In this document: positions 25,800 to 34,201 of the stretch, piece after piece
Numbering within the stretch: position 1 is the first letter of the stretch
Layout of the letters: each line of letters opens with the position of its first letter
From: Halobacillus yeomjeoni
Lineage (GTDB): Bacteria > Bacillota > Bacilli > Bacillales > Halobacillaceae
Direction of reading: 5' to 3'
NCBI RefSeq assembly: GCF_020171525.1
Contig: NZ_JAIVAI010000001.1
Span: 1,426,001-1,490,000, forward strand
DNA: 64,000 nt
The notes under the pieces: generated by a model
What the model was told of the DNA's origin: nothing
What the model saw: the letters and a program-made list of their open reading frames with translations, nothing else
Database searches by the model: none
Position numbers and translations under genes: made by a program

Positions 25800-26714
25800 T
25801 TGCCGAACATTTGGACACATATTTTATTTGTTGACGAGCTTTGTACACGTCTGAATCGATATGACTTGATAAAAACGGCAGGCCCTTGTCTGCATATGGG
25901 TGCCCAGGGACCTGATCCCTTCTTTTATCACGATTTCTGGCCTTTTAAAGCTGGAAAAAATGTAGAAGATGTAGGAATGAGATTACATACAGAAAAATGC
26001 GGATTAGTGCTGCTGGATATGATTGAGCGGGGAGCATCTGAAAAAAATAAACTGCAGGCCTTCATCCTCGGTTTCGTCAGTCACCACATCCTTGATCGTC
26101 ACACCCATCCTTATATCCACTTTCACTCAGGCTATGAAGAGAACAAACATCAGAAACTTGAAGTATTGATTGATACCCTGATGCTTGCTCGATACATGAA
26201 AAAGCAAACGTGGAAGTCCCCTGTCCACAAACAAATCAAACTGGGTGGAAATAGAAAGTTAATCTCTGGATTTATGATGACGGTTCTGGATCAACATTTC
26301 CCAGAAATGATGACCTCCTACCCTCCTGGCTTCATAGAGCAATCCTACAAAGATATGGAGATGGCTCAACGTATTCTTTATGATCCATATGGATGGAAAA
26401 ACAAGTGGTTCGGGGAAATGGTCTCTTCTTTTTCACATCAGCCTGTAAAAGGGACTGCTGATTATTTGAACATTCAGAGGAATGCATGGAAACATTCAGC
26501 CACAAATGAAGAACGATTCGAATCCTTCCTCGATCTATATGAAACTGCACTCCAAGAAGGTGAACAACTCTTCCACTTGATTCTTGGATATTGGAAGGAC
26601 CTAGACCAAAAGACATTCATGGATATCGAGTCTGTGGTTTCGGATATATCTTATGATACTGGAATGCCTTTAGCAGAAGGGTGGCAGAACAAATGGAGCG
26701 AGCCGATCGTATAA
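25800..26714 (+). CDS. Zinc-dependent phospholipase C-like protein
   Basis: This is a 304-aa protein of the Zn-dependent phospholipase C fold. The family pattern is visible in PNIWTHILFVDE, GAQGPDPFFYHDF, FILGFVSHHILDRHTHPYIHF and the later HQKLEVLIDTLM, supplying several His and Asp metal ligands. No signal peptide is present, so the protein is likely cytoplasmic, unlike secreted B. cereus PLC. The TTG start at 25800 is chosen because GGAGG lies 8 bp upstream and the mature-like PNIWTH then follows. TATAAT at about 25771 may be its -10 box. The substrate is unknown. Confidence 0.8.
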   Translation: MPNIWTHILFVDELCTRLNRYDLIKTAGPCLHMGAQGPDPFFYHDFWPFKAGKNVEDVGMRLHTEKCGLVLLDMIERGASEKNKLQAFILGFVSHHILDRHTHPYIHFHSGYEENKHQKLEVLIDTLMLARYMKKQTWKSPVHKQIKLGGNRKLISGFMMTVLDQHFPEMMTSYPPGFIEQSYKDMEMAQRILYDPYGWKNKWFGEMVSSFSHQPVKGTADYLNIQRNAWKHSATNEERFESFLDLYETALQEGEQLFHLILGYWKDLDQKTFMDIESVVSDISYDTGMPLAEGWQNKWSEPIV

Positions 26715-26718
26715 AAAA

Positions 26719-26740
26719 AGAGGGCGTTATATGCCCTCTT
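26719..26740. terminator. Bidirectional terminator
   Basis: AAGAGGGC and GCCCTCTT form a stem between convergent stop codons, with an A-run on one side serving as the minus-strand T-run. Confidence 0.85.
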
Positions 26741-26743
26741 CTC

Positions 26744-28039
26744 TTATGTACGTATGATTGTTTTTTGTTCAGGATCAGTGAAATTCTTTGCGTCTTCGAC
26801 TCCTTTTTCAATGTCGACGAACTTCAGTAAAATCATTCCTGCCAGGAAGAAAACGATCAAGGAGAGGATGCCATATCTCCCTGAGCCTGTCATTTGAACG
26901 ACCAATGCAGCAACAAAAGGACCGAACATCGCTGCAAATTTCGAAGAGATGCCGTAAAAACCGAAAAACTCGGCATGACGATCTTCTGGAACCATGCGTC
27001 CAAAAATAGAACGACTCAAGGACTGCGCTCCTCCTTGGACAAACCCTACACATACAGCCAAGATGTAAAAATGAAGTGCTGAAGTCATGAAGTATCCTAA
27101 TATGACGATGATTAAATAAATGAATAAAGCCAACATAAGAGCCCGTTTAGCCGTGATCTTACCAGCCAGCCATCCAAAGAAAAAGGCAAAAGGAATGCCT
27201 ACAAACTGTGTAATCAATAAGGCAGTAATCAAATCCGTTGTTCCGATTCCAAGATCTCTTCCATATATCGTTGCCATTTTTATAATGGTGGAAATGCCGT
27301 CATTGAATAACCAGAAAGCAAATAAAAACAGAAGCAACTGCTTAAAGTTAGGGAGTTCCTTAATGGTTGAACTTACCCTCTTGAATCCAATTTTCATATA
27401 GGAACTGTCCCGCTTCTGGTTCACTTTCTTTTCCTCTTTGATATTTTTCATCAACGGAATGGAGAAAATCAGCCACCATACCCCCACCGAAACAAACGAT
27501 AGTTTTGTCCCTATCAAACCATTTGGGAGCCCGAACCATTCCGGTTTCATTATCATCATCAAGTTGATCGCGAGTAATACTCCCCCGCCGATATAACCGA
27601 AGGCATATCCTCCCGCAGAAACTTTATCAATTTCTTCTTCATCTGCCACTTCCGGTAAAAAAGCGTCATAAAAAATATTGCCACCTGAGAAACCGATCGT
27701 ACCAAGAATTAAAAGGACAGAAGCAAATAAGTAATCCCCTTCACCTACAAAAGCCATCAGTATACTCGCTGTCATTCCCATAAAAGCAAAAAACATCAAG
27801 AACTTCTTCTTTGCTGCTGAAAAATCACTGATCGCTCCAAGAAACGGTGCCAATATCGCTACGATTAAGACGGCAATAGATTGGGAATAACCCCAGTAAC
27901 TGATCGCAAGCGACTCCTTCACTCCTTTGGCTGCGACATCGTAATAAAACACAGGCAGGACAGCAGCCATCATCGTAGTCGCAAAAGCAGAATTGCCGAA
28001 ATCATAAAACATCCAGCTTAGAACGGGTTTCTTTTTCAT
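26744..28039 (-). CDS. UMF1-family MFS transporter
   Basis: This is a 431-aa, 12-helix transporter of the UMF1 (Atg22-like) group. The N-terminal hallmark SWMFYDFGNSAFATTMMAAVLPVFY is characteristic, as are GAISDFSAAKKKFL and FYDAFLPEVADEEEIDKVSAGGYAFGYIGGG. The fungal relative Atg22 exports amino acids from vacuoles; bacterial substrates are not established. The ATG at 28039 follows GGGGG; the upstream ATG at 28057 has no ribosome site. It is monocistronic. Confidence 0.88.
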   Translation of the reverse strand: MKKKPVLSWMFYDFGNSAFATTMMAAVLPVFYYDVAAKGVKESLAISYWGYSQSIAVLIVAILAPFLGAISDFSAAKKKFLMFFAFMGMTASILMAFVGEGDYLFASVLLILGTIGFSGGNIFYDAFLPEVADEEEIDKVSAGGYAFGYIGGGVLLAINLMMIMKPEWFGLPNGLIGTKLSFVSVGVWWLIFSIPLMKNIKEEKKVNQKRDSSYMKIGFKRVSSTIKELPNFKQLLLFLFAFWLFNDGISTIIKMATIYGRDLGIGTTDLITALLITQFVGIPFAFFFGWLAGKITAKRALMLALFIYLIIVILGYFMTSALHFYILAVCVGFVQGGAQSLSRSIFGRMVPEDRHAEFFGFYGISSKFAAMFGPFVAALVVQMTGSGRYGILSLIVFFLAGMILLKFVDIEKGVEDAKNFTDPEQKTIIRT

Positions 28040-28115
28040 AAAAAACCCCCAATTCATGTTATTTTAAATAAGTATAGCATGTACATGTTATTGATATTTG
28101 TTTTTTTAAACCTAA

Positions 28116-28537
28116 GGATCTGTTGAAGTGTATTGTTGATATTTTTTAACGGTGAGTTTTTTGTCAGAGGGTGGGAGAGAAGGGAAAACAGTCCGCTTTC
28201 CGCGGGGAACGCTGAGCCTCCTCGAACTCCGTTCTCCGGGGTCTCACCTTGTTCCTTTTTCCCGCAGGAGTCTCCCTGTTTTCCCTTCTCTCCCATTCAT
28301 AGTTTCGCTTTATAAAGGTATATGATTTTTCCGTTCACCTATTTTGATGAGGTGGCCTTGGAAATGAGGAGACTCCTGTGGGATGAATGTACATCGTGAG
28401 ACCCCGGAAGGCGGAAGCCTGAGGAGACTCACGGTACCCCACTGAAAGCGAGTCATTCTAAAAGGCTGCCTCACACGAATTCAGCGCATGAAAGTACTTT
28501 TGAAAGCTGAATTTACAACACAAGCATTTACAGAGCC
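28116..28537 (+). mobile_element. MITE-like repeat copy C (422 bp), longest copy
   Basis: The left end GGATCTGTTGAAGTG and right end TTTACAGAGCC are imperfect inverted repeats. Inside are two hairpin modules in opposite orientation: AAACAGTCCGCTTTCC through CGCAGGAGTCTCC, and GGAGACTCCTGTGGG through GAAAGCGAGTCATTC. The right part (CATTCTAAAAGGCTGCCTCA) matches copies A and B. No clean target duplication is seen. It occupies the 525-bp gap upstream of an SDR gene. Confidence 0.75.
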
Positions 28538-28564
28538 AAAAATTATTCTCTCAGAGGTGAAGTT

Positions 28565-29185
28565 ATGAAAATTGCAGTATTTGGAGCTACCGGGCGCGTG
28601 GGGGCTAGAGTGGTCAATAAAGCTATGTCAGATGGTCATGAAGTCAAAGCTCTCGTAAGGGATGAAGACAAAGCGAAAGATATCATTCCTGGAGCAGAAC
28701 TAGTGACAGGAGATGTCAAAAACCGCGAAGATATAGAAAATACCTTGAAAGGGTGCGAATGTGTCTTCAGTGGTTTGGGCACAGATAAAACAGACACTCT
28801 TTCTACTTATATCCCTATGGTTATCGATCTAATGAATGAACATGGAATAAAGAGAATCGTCACGATCGGAACCGCTGGAATCTTGAACAGTCGTTTTGAA
28901 GAAGGGAAGTTCCGTTTCCAATCCAATGAATCCAAGCGTAAATTGACGTTTGCGGCAGAAGAACATTTAAAAGTATATCAAGCCCTCAACAAGAGTAGAC
29001 TTGAGTGGACAATCATCTGTCCAACCTACCTGCCTGAAGGTGATTCAGAAGGTGAGGTTCGTTATGAAATCAACTACCTGCCTGAGGGTGGAAAGAAAGT
29101 GACCACAGAAGATACGGCAGAATTTGCTTATCAAGAACTGATTCAAAAACGATTTATTCACCAACGTGTGGGTATATGCTATTAA
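28565..29185 (+). CDS. NAD(P)-binding atypical SDR (YwnB-like)
   Basis: This is a 206-aa Rossmann-fold protein with the nucleotide motif GATGRVGARVV at residues 7-17. A TIGTAG segment follows the central strand. Catalytic YxxxK is replaced in this atypical SDR group, which includes flavin-reductase-like and NmrA-like proteins. The pattern SGLGTDKTD after the fourth strand fits the YwnB-type family. AGAGGTGAAG precedes the ATG. It is monocistronic, just downstream of repeat copy C. The substrate is unknown. Confidence 0.82.
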   Translation: MKIAVFGATGRVGARVVNKAMSDGHEVKALVRDEDKAKDIIPGAELVTGDVKNREDIENTLKGCECVFSGLGTDKTDTLSTYIPMVIDLMNEHGIKRIVTIGTAGILNSRFEEGKFRFQSNESKRKLTFAAEEHLKVYQALNKSRLEWTIICPTYLPEGDSEGEVRYEINYLPEGGKKVTTEDTAEFAYQELIQKRFIHQRVGICY

Positions 29186-29295
29186 AGAGAAACTCCACAC
29201 CAAAATAGGCACATTACATGCCCGAGTTATATCAGACTCCGCTTACTAACCTAAGGTCTCAGGATAAATCAACATTAAAAGAGCAAAGTATAAAT

Positions 29296-29327
29296 AAAAC
29301 CCTTCAATCGCTGGATTGAAGGGTTTT
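29296..29327. terminator. Bidirectional terminator
   Basis: AAAACCCTTCAATC and GATTGAAGGGTTTT form a perfect 14-bp stem with a 4-base loop. Confidence 0.9.
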
Positions 29328-29329
29328 AT

Positions 29330-30181
29330 TTATTCATTATCTGGATACAAACCGAAGAATTCTTCCAAAGTCAATTCTTGTTTGTGTATGTCCGTCGATA
29401 TTTCTTCTCCGACATATCTCAAATGCCATGGTTCATACGTATATCCTGTAATTTCATCTTTACCTTTGGGGTAACGGATTATGAATCCGAATTCATGGGC
29501 ATGCTCAGCAAGCCACGTTCCTTCATCAGTCTGTCGGAAAGACTGGTCGAGTTTGAATGCTAGTTGAGCTGATGTTATATCCATTGCCAAACCAGTCTGA
29601 TGCTCACTCGTTCCAGGTTTTGCAGAGAATGTATTCGCTTTTTCCTCTCCATATTGATTCACATAACCTTGATAAATCGTTTTCTGTCGATCATACGATC
29701 GATAACCTGACGCAGCGACGAGTTCCACTCCATCTTTTTCAGCGGCAGCAAACATTTTTTCAAGAGCCTGGGCAGCTTCAGAGCGCATTTTCTTCTTCGG
29801 TAGATCTTCACTGAAGTAAAAAGGGACATCAGGAATGACTAGATTCGGAGGCATATACCCTTCAGGGAGTTTTCGTTGTTTATTAACGACTACTTGAATG
29901 CTTTCAGGGTTATCGACAACCGTCAATTGATTCTCAGAGTTCTCTTCTTCCTTTGGATCGTTCAAAGGGTTTTCCGGTTGGTTTCCTTCAGCGTCGTTGA
30001 CTTCTTCTTTAGTATTCTCCGTGGAAGACTTGAAAACGGGCTGATTTTTCGATTCTATATTTTTTTCACTTTGTGGTGAGAGTCCGGCCGTCTTCTCTTC
30101 TTCATCTACAGGCTGGACAATCGAACATCCTGCTAAACTCAGGCTGAGGATGGCAGTGCTGATATAAAGTCTTTTTCTCAT
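29330..30181 (-). CDS. LdcB/VanY-type D-Ala-D-Ala carboxypeptidase lipoprotein
   Basis: This is a 283-aa surface-anchored peptidase that trims peptidoglycan stem peptides. The signal peptide ends with lipobox LAGC (Cys19). A Glu/Asn/Lys-rich linker to about residue 95 precedes the M15B domain. Zinc and catalytic residues are seen in SGYRSYDRQ, SEHQTGLAMD (His and Asp ligands) and EPWHLRYVG (Glu and His). AAAGGT lies upstream of the ATG. It is monocistronic. Members cut D,D or L,D bonds, and the sequence does not tell which. Confidence 0.9.
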   Translation of the reverse strand: MRKRLYISTAILSLSLAGCSIVQPVDEEEKTAGLSPQSEKNIESKNQPVFKSSTENTKEEVNDAEGNQPENPLNDPKEEENSENQLTVVDNPESIQVVVNKQRKLPEGYMPPNLVIPDVPFYFSEDLPKKKMRSEAAQALEKMFAAAEKDGVELVAASGYRSYDRQKTIYQGYVNQYGEEKANTFSAKPGTSEHQTGLAMDITSAQLAFKLDQSFRQTDEGTWLAEHAHEFGFIIRYPKGKDEITGYTYEPWHLRYVGEEISTDIHKQELTLEEFFGLYPDNE

Positions 30182-30279
30182 AATCGTACCTTTCTCCCGA
30201 TGTTAGTATACGTACAATATAACATTAAAAGGAAGAAGATGTATATGAGAGGTTTTCACTGTCTTCGGATAGTAGACGC

Positions 30280-30306
30280 AAAAAAAGCCACTGCTTGGCA
30301 GTGGCT
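30280..30306 (-). terminator. Terminator of the IDEAL-domain gene
   Basis: AGCCACTGC / GCAGTGGCT with loop TTG is followed on the minus strand by T6. Confidence 0.85.
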
Positions 30307-30314
30307 GTCATTTA

Positions 30315-30560
30315 TTATTTGGATCCTACATAAAGCTGGAATTCTTTACTTAAGCGTTCAAACTCTTCACGATCGTTATTATCAATCGCTGAGTTGATCT
30401 TTTCATCAAAACGCTTCTTATTGAATTGGAAGCTCATTTCATCCAAAAACAAACGCGAGGCTAAGCGGATTCCATAAGACAACTCTCTTTTCGCGGTAAT
30501 CTTTTTACCTTTATAATCGGGGTCGCGACGAATGACATATACCATCTTTTGCTTTCTCAT
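30315..30560 (-). CDS. Small IDEAL-domain protein
   Basis: This is an 81-aa basic protein. The C-terminal segment INSAIDNNDREEFERLSKEFQLY fits the short IDEAL motif found in Bacillus proteins such as ComK relatives, YpiB and YozD. The N-terminus (MVYVIRRDPDYKGKKITAKRELSYG) is not recognised. GGGGGTAA precedes the ATG. IDEAL motifs probably mediate protein contacts; no enzymatic residues are visible. Confidence 0.7.
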   Translation of the reverse strand: MRKQKMVYVIRRDPDYKGKKITAKRELSYGIRLASRLFLDEMSFQFNKKRFDEKINSAIDNNDREEFERLSKEFQLYVGSK

Positions 30561-30775
30561 GAGATTACCCCCTTCATGCTTTTTTTCATTATGACGGATT
30601 TAAACTATTAAAGCAACAAGTTTTCTGAATATTTAGTAATATATTTCCCATATTTCTATTTTTTAAACCTCAAATCCACTGATACCAAGCATTCAGCTTA
30701 TATTTCATATGTATTCTACTCTATTGAAAGATATTCTATTTGTTTTGATATTGAATACTATTTAAGAGACAAAAG

Positions 30776-30814
30776 AAAAACCACGCACATTTCTTAGAAA
30801 CATGCGTGGTTTTT
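30776..30814 (-). terminator. Terminator of wrbA
   Basis: AAAAACCACGCA and TGCGTGGTTTTT form the stem around a 15-base loop. Confidence 0.85.
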
Positions 30815-30820
30815 GATATG

Positions 30821-31438
30821 TTATTCACCTGTGAATTTTGAAGCTACCTCCAACGTACGGTTCACTTGATGATAGACAGCAGCTTTTGCAGCTTCTTCAT
30901 CATCTTTGATGTTCGCTTCACCGTCTACACTTACACTCGTTCCATAAGGATTTCCTCCAGCACCAAAAATCGCATCATTCGTATAACCCGGAGCAGCGAT
31001 GATCGCTCCCCAGTGGAACATCGTCGTGTATAAATTCAATAATGTCGCTTCCTGACCTCCATGAGGGTTTTGGGCGGAAGTCATAGCACTCACAACTTTG
31101 TTGATCAGCTTCCCTTGGAACCATAACCCACCTGACTGGTCTAAGTATTGTTTCAGTTGTGCCGGCACGTTACCAAATCTTGTAGGGGCACTGAATATAA
31201 TGGCATCGGCCCAGTCCAAGTCATCGACTTTAGCTTCCGGTACAGTATCTTTTGTAGCCAGATAATGTTCCTTCCAAGCCGGGTTCTGCTCCATCGCTTC
31301 CATTGGTGCTGTTTCAGGGACACGGGCAAGTTTCACTTCAGCGCCTGCTTCGCGGGCTGCATCTTCAGCCCATTGAGCCATTTTGTAATTCGTTCCAGTG
31401 GAACTGTAATAGACGATTGCCAACTTTACATTAGACAT
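30821..31438 (-). CDS. wrbA: WrbA-type NAD(P)H:quinone oxidoreductase
   Basis: This is a 205-aa flavodoxin-fold enzyme that reduces quinones by two electrons, avoiding semiquinone radicals. The FMN phosphate loop YYSSTGTNYKMA and the isoalloxazine segments SAPTRFGNVPAQLKQYLD and SAQNPHGGQE are typical of WrbA. The second ATG (31438) is preferred at the proper distance from GGAGAG; a TTG three bases earlier is an alternative. It is monocistronic. The 265 bp upstream to the divergent CDF gene hold promoters but no recognisable operator. Confidence 0.9.
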   Translation of the reverse strand: MSNVKLAIVYYSSTGTNYKMAQWAEDAAREAGAEVKLARVPETAPMEAMEQNPAWKEHYLATKDTVPEAKVDDLDWADAIIFSAPTRFGNVPAQLKQYLDQSGGLWFQGKLINKVVSAMTSAQNPHGGQEATLLNLYTTMFHWGAIIAAPGYTNDAIFGAGGNPYGTSVSVDGEANIKDDEEAAKAAVYHQVNRTLEVASKFTGE

Positions 31439-31703
31439 CAAAAAATCTCTCCTTTTTTATAGTGTTGCATAAAACTAAATTGCAATTCACTTTCCTTGTA
31501 TTCCCTGGATGAACAATTTCAAACTTAAGAATATTGTATTCGAGATATTAAGTAATAGTCTTACAGCTTTTGTTTGCATGGGTGCAAACAATCTTGCCTC
31601 GACCAATCAATGTGTATATGGAAAGTAATTTTTCTCTAGACTTAAATGGACCCGCTTTGGTAAGCTTTATCAAGTTGAATAAGATGATTCGGGGGTTCTT
31701 CAT

Positions 31704-32573
31704 ATGAGCGAGTATGAAAAATTGAAATTGGGAGAGAAAGGCGCCTGGGTAAGCATCATCGCCTATATCGTTTTAGCTTCCGTCAAGCTATCCATAGCCT
31801 ATTGGGGAAACTCGGAAGCACTCAGGGCCGATGGTTTGAATAACACAACTGATGTTATAGCCTCGATTGCAGTACTGGTCGGCTTGAAAATATCCCGTAA
31901 ACCACCAGATGCAGATCACCATTATGGACATTTTCGCGCTGAGACGATCGCTTCCTTGATTGCTGCCTTCATTATGATGACCGTTGGGTTTGAAGTCATT
32001 ATCGGAACTATTCAAGACATCATCAACGGGCATACAGAACAGCCTTCATTAATTACTGCCTGGACTGCGCTTGCAGCTGCAGTCGTCATGTATTTTGTAT
32101 ACCGCTATAATTTGAATTTATCCAAAAAAGTCGACAGCGCAGGGCTCTATGCTGCCGCACAGGATAACCGCTCGGATGCCCTTGTCAGTATCGGTGCCGC
32201 TATCGGTATTTTTGGTGCTCAATATGGAGCTTTCTGGTTGGATCCTCTGGCTGGTCTCCTAGTAGGTGTCATCATCTGTAAAACAGCTTGGGAGATTTTT
32301 AAAGACTCCACTCACAGTTTGACGGATGGGTACGACGAAAAAGATATTGAGGCCATCAAAGAAACGATTGCCAGCCATCCTGATGTGTTGGCCGTCATTG
32401 ATGTGAAAGCCCGGCTTCAGGGGAACCAAACACTCCTTGAGGCAACCATTCACGTTAACCCCCGCATTACCATACAACAAGGTCATGAGATTACCGATGA
32501 AGTAGAAGTAATGCTTGAGCAGGAGCGGGGAATAAAGTATGCCCATATCCATGTTGAACCTTTTTCCAAATAG
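31704..32573 (+). CDS. Cation diffusion facilitator (MneS/YeaB-like)
   Basis: This is a 289-aa metal exporter with six membrane helices and a C-terminal cytoplasmic dimerisation domain (about residues 210-289). Metal-site residues appear as DGLNNTTD in helix 2 and DNRSD in helix 5. The NxxTD form rather than the HxxxD of zinc exporters fits manganese-type CDF proteins such as B. subtilis MneS (YeaB). HHYGH lies in the loop after helix 2. A GGGGG ribosome site precedes the ATG. Manganese as substrate is inferred from the motif only. Confidence 0.85.
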   Translation: MSEYEKLKLGEKGAWVSIIAYIVLASVKLSIAYWGNSEALRADGLNNTTDVIASIAVLVGLKISRKPPDADHHYGHFRAETIASLIAAFIMMTVGFEVIIGTIQDIINGHTEQPSLITAWTALAAAVVMYFVYRYNLNLSKKVDSAGLYAAAQDNRSDALVSIGAAIGIFGAQYGAFWLDPLAGLLVGVIICKTAWEIFKDSTHSLTDGYDEKDIEAIKETIASHPDVLAVIDVKARLQGNQTLLEATIHVNPRITIQQGHEITDEVEVMLEQERGIKYAHIHVEPFSK

Positions 32574-32640
32574 CTTAAAAAGAAACTTTCACCATACAAT
32601 TACATGCTTTGCCGCTGGAGTTAAACCAGCCATGCTATAT

Positions 32641-32687
32641 AAAAAACCCGATCACTGGAGTCATGATGCCCAGGTGATCGGGTTTTA
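32641..32687. terminator. Terminator between the CDF and GNAT genes
   Basis: AAAACCCGATCAC and GGTGATCGGGTTTT pair between convergent genes. Confidence 0.85.
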
Positions 32688-32688
32688 T

Positions 32689-33219
32689 TTAGAAATTATT
32701 CAATAAAGTATCAATATCTTTCCAGCCATAAGCCGTTTCTTCATAAGTCCCTTGACCGATTGTCACTTTTTCAGCTTCAACTGGTACAGCTCCTAATTTC
32801 GTATAGAAAGTATTGGAAGGATTCTGAGTCAGAACCCAGACAAGTAACGATTCATATCCAGCTTCTTTCATCCCCTGCGCAAAAGTTTGGATCATTTTGG
32901 CTCCATACCCACGGCCTTGATAGTCATCTAATAAATAAATCGCATAGATCTCACCATCATAACTGTAATTCTTTGTCCGTTCTTTTCCTCCAGAAACGAA
33001 ACCGACGACCTCTTCTTCGTCATTTTCTATGACATAAGCGATTTGACCATTTACAGGCTTTTTCAAAACCGTTTCCCAAAGAGCGATACGATTTTCCAGA
33101 GTGATGTTACTTAAATCTTTTTCGTCAATTAAATCTTTATATGTAGACTTCCAACTGCTTAAATGGATATTGGCAATCGTTTCGGCGTCTTCGAATTTAG
33201 CAGATCTGACTTTAGGCAT
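32689..33219 (-). CDS. GNAT-family N-acetyltransferase
   Basis: This is a 176-aa acetyltransferase. The acetyl-CoA motif A is IYLLDDYQGRGYGAKMIQTF (pyrophosphate loop QGRGYG). The N-terminal pattern VRSAKFEDAETIANIHLSSWKSTYKDL is common in small-molecule GNATs. The ATG at 33219 is favoured because GGGGG is about 9 bp upstream; the ATG at 33225 is too close. It is monocistronic, between two terminators. The acceptor substrate is unknown. Confidence 0.85.
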   Translation of the reverse strand: MPKVRSAKFEDAETIANIHLSSWKSTYKDLIDEKDLSNITLENRIALWETVLKKPVNGQIAYVIENDEEEVVGFVSGGKERTKNYSYDGEIYAIYLLDDYQGRGYGAKMIQTFAQGMKEAGYESLLVWVLTQNPSNTFYTKLGAVPVEAEKVTIGQGTYEETAYGWKDIDTLLNNF

Positions 33220-33268
33220 TCTCATCTTCCCCCTTGTACCAGCTTACTTACATTTTAACAGAAAAAAA

Positions 33269-33288
33269 GGCACCCCGCTCGAGGTACC
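33269..33288 (-). terminator. Terminator of the Gly-rich repeat gene
   Basis: GGTACCTC / GAGC loop / GGGGTGCC (minus strand, with G-U pairs) is followed by T7. Confidence 0.75.
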
Positions 33289-33299
33289 ATTTTTTTTTA

Positions 33300-33848
33300 T
33301 TAACACTGAAAGCTGTCGATTTTATCCGTATCAAACCCGGTGTAAACCCAGCGCTGTTGGCGTCGTCTCCAACGATAACCTGCTACAGATGTTCTACCGA
33401 TAAAGACAGGGAAGAACCAGAAGCTGCGCCCGTTCTCTAACCGCACCCATGTATAACGGTACAAGCATCCGTATAAAGATCCTGGATCGACCGCATAAAC
33501 ATCGGGACCTCCCCAACCTTTTCCTTTGCCTTTACCTTTCCCTTTTCCCTTACCTGGTGGAGGTGGCAGTTGACCACCTGGCCCTTGACCATAGCCACCA
33601 GGGGACCACGGCCATTGACCGTAACCGCCCGGGCCTTTACCATAGCCTCCGCCGCCAAAATAACCGCCTGGACCCTGACCATAACCTCCGCCACCAAAAA
33701 AACCGCCTGGACCCTGGCCATAGCCTCCGCCACCAAAAAAACCGCCTGGACCCTGGCCATAGCCTCCGCCACCAAAATAGCCGCCTGGACCCTGGCCATA
33801 GCCTCCTCCGAAAAACTGTCCGAACGGGAAGCCTTGTTGTCTGTACAT
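33300..33848 (-). CDS. Glycine/tyrosine-rich tandem-repeat protein
   Basis: This is a 182-aa low-complexity protein. Residues 13-76 are five tandem units of the form FGGGGYGQGPGG[FY]. A Pro-rich bridge (QLPPPPG) and a (GK)n tract at about 99-113 follow. The C-terminal 65 residues are folded-looking, with YGCLYRYTWVRLENGRSFWFFPVF. There is no signal peptide and no membrane helix. The ATG at 33848 gives MYRQQGFPFGQFF; the upstream open frame to 33980 has no better signal. Composition resembles spore-coat or surface adhesion proteins, but this is a guess. It sits downstream of azlCD with its own terminator. Confidence 0.7.
   Translation of the reverse strand: MYRQQGFPFGQFFGGGYGQGPGGYFGGGGYGQGPGGFFGGGGYGQGPGGFFGGGGYGQGPGGYFGGGGYGKGPGGYGQWPWSPGGYGQGPGGQLPPPPGKGKGKGKGKGKGWGGPDVYAVDPGSLYGCLYRYTWVRLENGRSFWFFPVFIGRTSVAGYRWRRRQQRWVYTGFDTDKIDSFQC
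33621..33812 (-). repeat. 39-bp tandem repeat inside the Gly-rich gene
   Basis: Five near-identical 39-bp units (one of 36 bp) encode the 13-residue repeat. The middle units are almost identical at the DNA level, suggesting recent slippage or expansion. Confidence 0.9.
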
Positions 33849-33910
33849 GACGATCAAATCCTTTCCCGGAAGTATCTTTATAAGGTATGCAAATGTTGGG
33901 TGTTTGTTGA

Positions 33911-34201
33911 TTACAAAGTCAGAACGAACACGGAGATGATCGCCCCTCCAACAACCAGGATGATGTGCAGATTCAGCCATGCAAGTAATATGGCTGCCAT
34001 ACCTGCTATGACTCCAATCTGTGGGGCGTCAGGTTTGACACTCATGATACCCGGAAAAATCAGCGCACCTAAGGCAGCATAAGGAATGGCATTCAGCCAG
34101 CGATCCACCCACTTCGGAAACTTGATGAAATCAATAATGACAGCCGGCAGGAACCGGGGAATGGCTGTAACGACTGCCATTCCAATAATCATCCAAATCA
34201 T
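33911..34201 (-). CDS. azlD: AzlD-type branched-chain amino acid exporter subunit
   Basis: This is a 96-aa membrane protein with three to four helices, the small subunit of AzlCD-type amino acid efflux systems. The motifs TAIPRFLPA and WLNAIPYAALGALIFPGI are characteristic. Its start overlaps the azlC stop by 4 bp (ATGA), so the pair is translationally coupled. Characterised AzlCD pairs export branched-chain amino acids or analogues; the exact substrate here is open. Confidence 0.9.
   Translation of the reverse strand: MIWMIIGMAVVTAIPRFLPAVIIDFIKFPKWVDRWLNAIPYAALGALIFPGIMSVKPDAPQIGVIAGMAAILLAWLNLHIILVVGGAIISVFVLTL

Noticed and set aside
28054-28296. 80-codon minus-strand ORF inside repeat copy C
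   Set aside because: It lies in the mobile repeat and reads through hairpin modules; no ribosome site.
28100-28540. CRISPR-like repeat array near copy C
   Set aside because: Only two inverted modules, no regular spacing or direct repeats, and no cas genes in the window.
33437-34082. Long ORFs in other frames of the Gly-rich repeat gene
   Set aside because: The low-complexity repeat stays open in several frames; only the minus-strand frame ending at 33300 has a sensible start, C-terminal domain and terminator.
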